64,000 nt of DNA from Methanosarcina baikalica. GTDB taxonomy: Archaea; Halobacteriota; Methanosarcinia; Methanosarcinales; Methanosarcinaceae. The stretch's first letter is position 1. Every line of letters starts with the position of its first letter. The DNA lies in the NCBI RefSeq assembly GCF_031461075.1, contig NZ_JAVKPK010000007.1:7996-71995 (forward strand), written 5' to 3'. The notes under the pieces were generated by a model. That model had not been told where the DNA came from, did not search any database, and saw only the letters and a program-made list of their open reading frames with translations. A program made the position numbers and the translations under genes. Below, in pieces: positions 18,484-25,480 of the stretch.

Positions 18484-20085
18484 AATAATCATGAATGACA
18501 ATTAACAAATTGCCATATAAAAACATAAACAATTGAAGGGAAAAGTATAAAAAATGCATATAGTTCCGGTTATCGATTCTACTTTTCGCAGAAATCCACA
18601 AAAATACCATTTATTACCCAAGACATCAGTAGCTAAGGAATAATAAACATATAACTTCAAATTTTAAGTTCGGGAATTGCTCTAGAGTTTCATTTCCCTA
18701 AATAATCATTCATGGTAACAAAAATCCTTGACATTATATTTGAATCATTCCTAAAAGTAGTCTCACCTTCGGATGACATTGGGAAGATCAGTAAAATTTT
18801 ATATTTGTGTACAACTGCAAAATATAGGATTGATCTAATTCTTCATAGAATCATGACGTAGAGTTCAGTTACTCGTGAAACTAAATTAGAACTGTCAATT
18901 CGCAAATATTCATAGGACTCTTATGTAGTTGAACTAAGAAACCAGAAACTTGAGGTCCTGGATTGTAAAAGCACAGTGCCTTTTCAAACTCAGGTATATC
19001 CGTTTTTTAAGTTTTATTGATTTAATCTGAAAAACCAGACAATTTCCATCAAAAATCGCCCACATTTTGAAAAATGTAAAGAGATTCTTGTGGTTACGAT
19101 TTCCAATAACTCACCCCCAAGACTGAAATATCTGTAAAGTTCAAAAAAAGATTAAAGATCAAAAAACACAAGATAGAACTTAGAATTGTAGGAAGGAAAC
19201 AGAAGTATGAGGCCCATTTATAGGGAATAAGTAATTCCAATTAATAAATTTCCAATATCAATAGCCTCTAATATGGAAAACTTTGGTTTGTTATTTACAT
19301 TCCCTAATAGGGAATACATCATTTTGAAACAAATGAATTGCAATATGTCTCTTGATATTGAATATGAGGCCCATATTCAATAATTACATCCTAACTCATC
19401 GGAATTAAGGTTATAAATTATAATATGTATGCATCTGTCAAATTCAGGTTTTAAATGATCCCATATTTTCGGCTTTGCACCTAAAGTACGTTTTGCACCT
19501 AAAGTCGGATAAAAATGGTACTAGGTGCAAAGCCCATATTTTCCATTACTATTTAATTGTATTTTGGGCAGTACATAAGGGGTCGTTACGAAATAACTTA
19601 GGTAACACATAATTATTTTGGAACAAAATCGATGGAGCTGCTTATGAAACTAATTAAGTACAGTATCAAAATGTGCCTAAGTTATTTCGCTGTGGGTCCT
19701 TAGTGATAATTTTAAGACTCAAATGTATCTACAAAATGAATATTTATTGCCTACAATGAATAATAACAGGAAGAAAACCTTTGTTTCTTCAAAGGTATAT
19801 GAAACCCAGAGAAGTTGCTTGTGAAGATACAGATAAGATGCTTGAACTTTCAGACTGAAAAATTCAGTATTTAAATCATGAGCTGATCCCAAAACTCAAT
19901 ATCACTAACTTCAGAATTCAAAAATCATTAGTCGATCTTCTGATTAGGAAAATGATTCTGGAACTCTTGTTGCTGTGAAAAAATTGGTTTTGGGTGAGCT
20001 CCATAATTGCGCTGGCTCACCCAGCAGCAAGCTACAGCGTGTTCGACTGAAATAAAAGCTTGATAAACTAAAATAGTTATTAAGT
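18484..20085. other. Relic-rich noncoding region
   Basis: About 1.6 kb with no gene. It holds the third MarR-site-like dyad (18866), a MITE (19576-19703), the hexamer-rich direct repeat gcacctaaagt (19487 and 19496), and blocks that resemble sequence at 57.9-59.6 kb: gagattcttgtggttacga near 19080, gaggcccatttata near 19209 and atgcatctgtcaaatt near 19429. It looks like an accumulation of decayed mobile DNA. Confidence 0.5.
19576..19703. mobile_element. MITE copy B (128 bp)
   Basis: Ends taaggggtcgttacgaaataac and, reversed, taaggacccacagcgaaataac, about 28-bp inverted repeats around an A+T-rich core (cataattattttgg). No coding capacity. Closely matches copies C and D. The palindromic outer TTA/TAA ends allow a TA target duplication. 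Confidence 0.88.
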
Positions 20086-20140
20086 TTAGATAAATATATA
20101 TTCTTTTATATACATATTAAAAAGAAGGAGTAAGTAATAT

Positions 20141-20422
20141 ATATCTCAAATACCGATCGACCTTAAAAGTATATCTGCAGAAGACCTTGATAAAGAAATT
20201 CTCAGAGCCGGGATCATAGCCGAGCTTGATGCCATAAACCTATATGAACAAATGGCAAACCTTACTAAGAATCCAGATATAAAAACCATCCTTCTGGACA
20301 TTGCAAAGGAAGAAAAAACGCATATAGGCGAGTTTCAAGCCCTCTTACTTATGTTCGACCCCCAGCAAAAGCAGGAACTTGAAGAAGGAGCCGAAGAGAT
20401 AGGAGAGGAATTATCTAAATAA
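20141..20422 (+). CDS. Ferritin-like/rubrerythrin-type small protein with an AUA in place of AUG
   Basis: 93 codons read ATA-Ser-Gln-Ile-Pro-Ile-Asp-Leu, then AEDLDKEILRAGIIAELDAI, YEQMANLT and AKEEKTHIGEFQALLL. Glu residues in AELDAINLYEQM and EEKTH are the di-iron ligands of ferritin-like proteins that dimerise and are often linked with encapsulin. Coding is unambiguous but no ATG, GTG or TTG lies in frame before it: a TAA sits two codons upstream. GGAG is 10 bases before the ATA, and a TATA-like tract (taaatatata) precedes that. Either AUA is used as start or the gene is a fresh pseudogene. Confidence 0.8.
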   Translation: MSQIPIDLKSISAEDLDKEILRAGIIAELDAINLYEQMANLTKNPDIKTILLDIAKEEKTHIGEFQALLLMFDPQQKQELEEGAEEIGEELSK

Positions 20423-20473
20423 TTCTTATTCTATTTCTTTATTCTACTTGGATAGCAGTCCAGAGCACAAACA

Positions 20474-20580
20474 GGCAGAGTGTGCCAATTTTTCTATAAA
20501 ATTTACTCTATACCCCTTTTGTGGTGAAAGGAAAAGGATACAGAGTCAATCATATTTTACAGAACTTTCAGTACACTGGT
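20474..20580 (-). mobile_element. IS256-derived MITE (both ends joined, interior deleted)
   Basis: Read on the minus strand it matches the first about 60 bases of the IS at 15156 (gttctgtaaaatatgattga, then ctctgtatcctttt and ttcaccacaaaa), followed immediately by the last about 45 bases (ggggtatagagtaaatttta to ggcacac). The transposase is entirely absent. No clear target duplication is seen. It could be mobilised by a full-length relative. Confidence 0.88.
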
Positions 20581-20857
20581 CGTGCACCATTAGCTGGTTG
20601 ATATTTAGTCTTTGAGTACTTTTGCTTAACCGCATCTGTTCTCTTAACTTACACATGGGAAGAAAATTTTAATGTAACAACGCAGAAAATGATATGCAGA
20701 GCTTAAGTAGGAAGATTTCTTAGAGAAATATCAACTTATTATTGATTGACGACCGGTACACTGCCGATTAATTAAATATAAACTTTAATAGTTAATATGA
20801 AAAATATTGCTTTGTACTATGTAACAGTTAAACATCCATAGTAGGAGATAATTAATC

Positions 20858-22324
20858 ATGGAGGGAGATTTCTATAAGGAAAATTTAGAGAAGATTGAAA
20901 AAAGATTTTTCTCTATAGCCGAGATGACGGGGCAATTAATATTTGACGGTGATGCAAAAACAGGAAAGATTGAATGGTCCGGACCTATTAAAGAGTTTAC
21001 CGGTTACACTCAAGAAGAATTCAGCAAAATGGATTTGGCTGCCTGTAAAGACTTGATACATCCAGAAGACAGAGACAGAGTATGGTGTGCTTTGGAGAAG
21101 TCTTTAAGGACCGGGGAGAAATTTGGGCAAAAATTCAGGTTCAGGAAAACAGATGGGAGCTATATTCATGTGGAAGATAGCTCAGTTTTTCTTAAAGATG
21201 AAAATAACTGTGTATACCGGGCAATCGGCTTGTTAAAAAATATTACAGAAAATAAGTATGCTCAGGAAAAACTCAAGGTGAGCGAAGAACATATTATAAA
21301 ATATCTGCAGAACTTCAGAGGCATTGGATTTGAGTTAAACAATGATTTCAACCTCGTGCTGTTGCACGGCGCTGTAGAGGAGATCACAGGTTATAAAAGT
21401 GAAGAGCTTCTATCAGGAAAAATCAGATTGGTTCAGCTAGTGAATCCTGAGGATAAAAGTAACTTTCTTCAAAATAGAAAAAAGCTGAGCACTGCATCTA
21501 ATTCTTTAGTTGAACAAGAATATAGACTTTTGAATAGGAATGGGAATATAGTTTGGGTCTTTGAGTCTATTCAGGTTGTACACGATATAGATGAGACAAA
21601 TCGGTTTTACCAGGGTTTTATCCAAGATGTCACTGAGCGAAAAATCTCAATGGAAGCTCTTGACAAAGCCAATAAACTTCGCAAAAAAGAAATCCACCAC
21701 CGGATTAAAAACAACCTGCAGGTAATCTCCAGCCTCCTAGAATTAGAGTGCGAGAACTTGCTGTCCGGTAATCTTGAACGTGAAAAAGTTATTGAAGCAT
21801 TTCGAGAAAGCAATAATCGAATCACATCCATGTCTATAATTCATGAAGAGCTGTATAACTCCAAAGATATGGAGACAATCAACTTTGCTTCATACCTGAA
21901 AGAACTAACAGATGATCTTTTCAAATCATATAAAGTAGGAAGTTCTGATATCCAATTGTTCTTAGATGTGGAAGATATATTTTTTGAAATGGACAATGCA
22001 ATCCCTTTGGGTATCATTGTCAATGAGCTCATTTCTAATTCCCTGAAATATGCATTTCCAAAAGGACGGAACGGGAAAATTCACATCAAACTTCACAGAG
22101 ACGTTAATGATAAAAAGAAAATTTTAACCTGTCTCTGCAGACATTATACATTAGTTGTTGAAGACGATGGTATTGGTTTTCCGGATTCAATTGACTTTAG
22201 AAACACTAGTTCACTAGGCTTACAGTTAGTAAATACTCTTGTTGATCAAATCAATGGTGATATAGAACTTAAAAAAAAGTCCGGAACGAAATATAGGATA
22301 CAGTTTACAGATTCTCGGATCTAA
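20858..22324 (+). CDS. Cytosolic PAS-PAS sensor histidine kinase (HisKA_2 type)
   Basis: 488 residues, ATG preceded by AGGAGAT. PAS domain 1 spans about 15-135 (EFTGYTQEEF, IHPEDRDRVW), PAS domain 2 about 150-262 (EITGYKSEELLSG). The phosphoacceptor region is HisKA_2: KKEIHHRIKNNLQVISSLLE near residue 280. The ATPase domain has the N box NELISNSLKYAF and G1 box VEDDGIGFPD. No membrane segment is seen, so it senses an internal signal. No response regulator gene is adjacent, as is common for orphan kinases of Methanosarcina. Confidence 0.9.
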   Translation: MEGDFYKENLEKIEKRFFSIAEMTGQLIFDGDAKTGKIEWSGPIKEFTGYTQEEFSKMDLAACKDLIHPEDRDRVWCALEKSLRTGEKFGQKFRFRKTDGSYIHVEDSSVFLKDENNCVYRAIGLLKNITENKYAQEKLKVSEEHIIKYLQNFRGIGFELNNDFNLVLLHGAVEEITGYKSEELLSGKIRLVQLVNPEDKSNFLQNRKKLSTASNSLVEQEYRLLNRNGNIVWVFESIQVVHDIDETNRFYQGFIQDVTERKISMEALDKANKLRKKEIHHRIKNNLQVISSLLELECENLLSGNLEREKVIEAFRESNNRITSMSIIHEELYNSKDMETINFASYLKELTDDLFKSYKVGSSDIQLFLDVEDIFFEMDNAIPLGIIVNELISNSLKYAFPKGRNGKIHIKLHRDVNDKKKILTCLCRHYTLVVEDDGIGFPDSIDFRNTSSLGLQLVNTLVDQINGDIELKKKSGTKYRIQFTDSRI

Positions 22325-22572
22325 ATGCCTTCAATGAAATAACCTATGAAAATTATTATTCTTCGGAACTTTGACTGGAGATCTTGATTTTCACTATCAA
22401 GATCATCAATAGAAAATATGAAGAAGTTGTTTTTTGACAAGTTCGAAGTAGAAGTGAAGTTAGCGAATGTAAACTTAGGTAACAAGAATCAGATATCAAC
22501 TTGAATTTAAAGCTCACTTAATCTTATGCTGTACATATGAGTGATATTTAAAGTTTAATCAGTTTATCAAAG

Positions 22573-23559
22573 ATGGTGGTAATTGTGATAATATCCAGAT
22601 ATGACACGTTGTGGGAAAATTACTATTCGAGCTACAAGAATGTTGCAAGCCCTCACAGAAAGCCAGGTCTTTTTAAATGGCTGTATGATAGTTACATATT
22701 TCTACATCTTTCTTGCGTTGACTCCTCTAGTGTCTACAAACTTGCCGACTTCAAAACGTGTCTAGCTCTAGTGGATACAGCCGTTGATGACTCGTGTGAT
22801 AATGCAGCTTTTATAATTGAGAATGGCGGAAACAAATTCAGTTATGAGATGTTGAGTATTCTTTATAATGCCGATAAAATTGCATCTGGAACTTACACAC
22901 CATCACAACCTAACTTAGATAATCTTTATATAAAAACTACATTTGATATTTTTTCTGACTTCCTTAAAAATCATCTAACATCCCTTCCAAGATACTATGA
23001 TTTCAAAAGTGAGTTTTTCCTAGCAATAAGAAGCGTAGCCGGGTCAATGGAGTTCTCATATCTTTTAAACAGGAATAAGGTTGTATACCCTTATTCTCTT
23101 GTTGTCCAGAATAAGGGTCCTTCCACAATGGTTGCAGTTCTATCCATACTTGATCTAATGTCCTCCGAAAGTTTTGATGCTTCGGAACTTGGAAAAGCAA
23201 TAGCCCTTTTTAATATGGCGGATGTTGTAGCAATGCTAAATAATGCAGTCAATACATGGAAAAAGGAAATAGTTGAAAGAGACTACAGTAGTCCGATAAT
23301 TTCATTAGCTCTTGAGAAAAGGCTTATCAAATTTAGTGATTTCGAGAATCTTAGTACAGAAAAAATAGAAGAAAAGCTATTACCATTATCTTTAATGATA
23401 AATGATGATCTTAATAGGAAGATACTATTAATGGAAGAGTTCGTAGAGACTTATGAAATAAAAAGCTTTGATACTTTAAAGTATATTAACAACTATAGAA
23501 CCTACGCATTTGAAAGTCAAAAAAAGAATAAAGAGGTATGTCAGAAACAAATGACTTGA
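22573..23559 (+). CDS. Class I terpene-synthase-like protein
   Basis: 328 residues, all helical by pattern. Two metal-binding motifs of class I terpene synthases appear in the right order and spacing: DDSCD at 72-76 (DDxxD) and N224-x3-T228-x3-E232 (NNAVNTWKKE), matching the N-S/T-E triad with the usual Lys before Glu. The segment FLAIRSVAGSMEFSYLLNR resembles a conserved helix of bacterial enzymes. A pyrophosphate-sensing Arg about 46 residues before the triad is not obvious, so activity is uncertain. An alternative GTG start lies at 22585 behind GGTGGT. The gene stands alone between a histidine kinase and a thioredoxin-like frame. Confidence 0.55.
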   Translation: MVVIVIISRYDTLWENYYSSYKNVASPHRKPGLFKWLYDSYIFLHLSCVDSSSVYKLADFKTCLALVDTAVDDSCDNAAFIIENGGNKFSYEMLSILYNADKIASGTYTPSQPNLDNLYIKTTFDIFSDFLKNHLTSLPRYYDFKSEFFLAIRSVAGSMEFSYLLNRNKVVYPYSLVVQNKGPSTMVAVLSILDLMSSESFDASELGKAIALFNMADVVAMLNNAVNTWKKEIVERDYSSPIISLALEKRLIKFSDFENLSTEKIEEKLLPLSLMINDDLNRKILLMEEFVETYEIKSFDTLKYINNYRTYAFESQKKNKEVCQKQMT

Positions 23560-23642
23560 TTGTCTGAATAAACCCCGATGAAACATTTAACACATTATTA
23601 TTCAGGTTCATTTTATACCATTATAGGAATAAACCAATCTAT

Positions 23643-23909
23643 AGGATATTCACAGGGCATGGCTGCGGGAACTGTGAGTCACTGAAAAGGTATGTTGATA
23701 AAACACTACTTAAAATTCCAGAAATAGAGAATGGTGTATTCTTTGAGGTCGTAATGTGTGATGACCACCCAAAAGAAATGGGCGAAGATGACGTCTCAAT
23801 GATGCCGCTTTCCGTATTGTATAATATTGATGGAAAGCCTGTTTGGCATGCTTCCGGCTGGCATGATAACGAAGAAGTATTGGAGCAGACCAAAGGGTTA
23901 CTGAAGTAA
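23643..23909 (+). pseudogene. Thioredoxin/glutaredoxin-like protein lacking a start codon
   Basis: 89 codons read RIFTGHGCGNCESLKRYVDK and end WHDNEEVLEQTKGLLK. The CGNC redox pair and the later MMPLSVLYNIDGKPVW (the cis-Pro region) fit a small thioredoxin-like protein. The frame is open back to about 23566 but holds no ATG, GTG or TTG before the CGNC motif; the expected start would be just before AGG at 23643, where AT-AGG may be a one-base deletion of ATG-AGG. Probably a recently disabled gene, or one with a noncanonical start. Confidence 0.6.
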
Positions 23910-23991
23910 ATATAATACTCTTCTGAGGCAAGGACATGACAGTCTAACAAGCATGAGACACTATCAAGGTTTGGCATTCTCTGAGGATGAG

Positions 23992-24119
23992 CTAAGGGTC
24001 CGCTACGAAATAACCTAGGCAACACATAATTATTTTGGGATTAAATCGATGAGCTAGTTTGCGAAACATTTGTGTACTGTATAAATAAGTGCCTAAATGA
24101 TTTCGCGGAGGGTCCTTAG
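23992..24119. mobile_element. MITE copy C (128 bp)
   Basis: Begins ctaagggtccgctacgaaat and ends, reversed, ctaaggaccctccgcgaaat. Inverted repeats of about 28-31 bp and an A+T-rich core match copies B and D. It lies just after the thioredoxin-like frame and before the 3' end of the HisRS-like gene. Confidence 0.88.
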
Positions 24120-24169
24120 TTCTATCCCACAAAACTCCGCTGGTATTTGAATAACCAGTCACCAGACTA

Positions 24170-25111
24170 TCAAATTGTCTTATCCAGCATCCCTGCAATA
24201 AGCTGCAAATCAACTCCTGCTCCACTGATTAATAAGCGTTCTTTTTTGTTGCCAAGCAACTTCTGCGTCCAGTCAACAAAGCCGCCATCTACAATTTCTA
24301 TATCCTCAACATTAATCTTGAAATTAATGCCTTGATAATAACTGTTATCAGTTTCTTCCCTATTCACGATAAAATCAGTATGAGGATATATCTCACGAAG
24401 GTGGCAATGGATTCTATCAATAAATCCAATTTTATCAGTATATCCATTTCTTATGTTCAGAGTTACTTTAAGCCTATACCCTAATTTGTTTCCGAAGTAG
24501 TTTATATAAAACTGTATATGTCTGGTTATCGTATCCTTTTCAAAACAATAAGAACCTGTGTCTTTGCCAGAACTGGCAAGAGTAAACAAGCTAAAATGAG
24601 GAACAAATGAATTAATTTTAAACATTTGTCCGCGAGTAACTCTGCAGATTGCGGATAAATGAACAGGACTTTTTGTGTTATCAATGGTTTTGTTTTTTAT
24701 TCCACTTGCAAGGTATATGGCGAGCATATTGGTGTTGTCTGCAATGAACTCCAGTCCTCTTGTCGCAGAGATAACATTGTTTTGATCAACCTTAGCTATA
24801 ACAGAGCAGCTTCCTAAAGGGCTTGCAGGAGAAAGTAAAACAGATAAAAAACCTGAGGCTTCAGCCATTTCGAGCATTAAAATTTCGACTTTCTTGACTT
24901 TAATGGGATTAAGTCGAGACGGCTTTACAAATCGGTTAGATTCATACTTGCTTAAGATATCATTAGGAGTATTTTTGTTCGCTATTTCTTTTGAAAGAGC
25001 AAGCAAAAGTGTGGTGATTTCAGACTGTGACAGCCTGGTTGTAAGCTCATTTATTAAATTTTCGTTGCCTGTTTTTTCAAGTACATTTTTTATAATGTTC
25101 TGTTGTTTCAT
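24170..25111 (-). CDS. HisRS/HisZ-like class II aminoacyl-tRNA synthetase paralogue
   Basis: 313 residues from ATG 25111, preceded by GGGGAGT; the longer frame from 25162 lacks one. The C-terminal part shows the HisRS/HisZ pattern: YYQGINFKI, then VDGGFVDW in place of GGRYD, then SGAGVDLQLI in place of motif 3 GFGLER. The motif 3 Arg is missing, as in noncatalytic relatives. A central SPLGSCSVIAKVDQNNV segment and HFSLFTLASSGKDTGSY are characteristic of the protein but not of true HisRS. No anticodon domain is present. Function unknown; a regulatory or amino-acid/nucleotide-binding role is inferred. Confidence 0.55.
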   Translation of the reverse strand: MKQQNIIKNVLEKTGNENLINELTTRLSQSEITTLLLALSKEIANKNTPNDILSKYESNRFVKPSRLNPIKVKKVEILMLEMAEASGFLSVLLSPASPLGSCSVIAKVDQNNVISATRGLEFIADNTNMLAIYLASGIKNKTIDNTKSPVHLSAICRVTRGQMFKINSFVPHFSLFTLASSGKDTGSYCFEKDTITRHIQFYINYFGNKLGYRLKVTLNIRNGYTDKIGFIDRIHCHLREIYPHTDFIVNREETDNSYYQGINFKINVEDIEIVDGGFVDWTQKLLGNKKERLLISGAGVDLQLIAGMLDKTI

Positions 25112-25480
25112 TACTACTCCCCTATTACTTCTTATTGTTCTTTTACAGGCGCTGCCTGACAACCAGGAAAGGCATTTTCTAATCTCTGGATTTTATACGA
25201 TTTTCGGGGTGCTTGGAATTATTCATCCGGCTAGACGACAATTTTTTATCCCATTATTTCTCCTATTTTGTGCATGCAGTCTAAACCTAAACACTGTTTA
25301 CTACTAAAAAGTAATAAGGAGTTTTTTATTGAATAATCACATGCACATAAACATGGGCATCTGGGATAGCAAAAGCCACTGTTATAGTTGAGCCAAAAAA
25401 GAAAAAAGTAAGAAATTTCGGGCTTTCTCACTTTGCCCGGATACAGATTCTTTTAGTCAAGAAGAAACTATTTTACTCTT
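25112..25480. other. Spacer between leuS and the HisRS-like gene
   Basis: About 370 bases. T-rich tract at 25440-25480 lies directly downstream of leuS on the minus strand. No gene longer than a 20-codon frame (TTG near 25329 behind AAGGAG) is seen and that one is not called. Confidence 0.4.
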
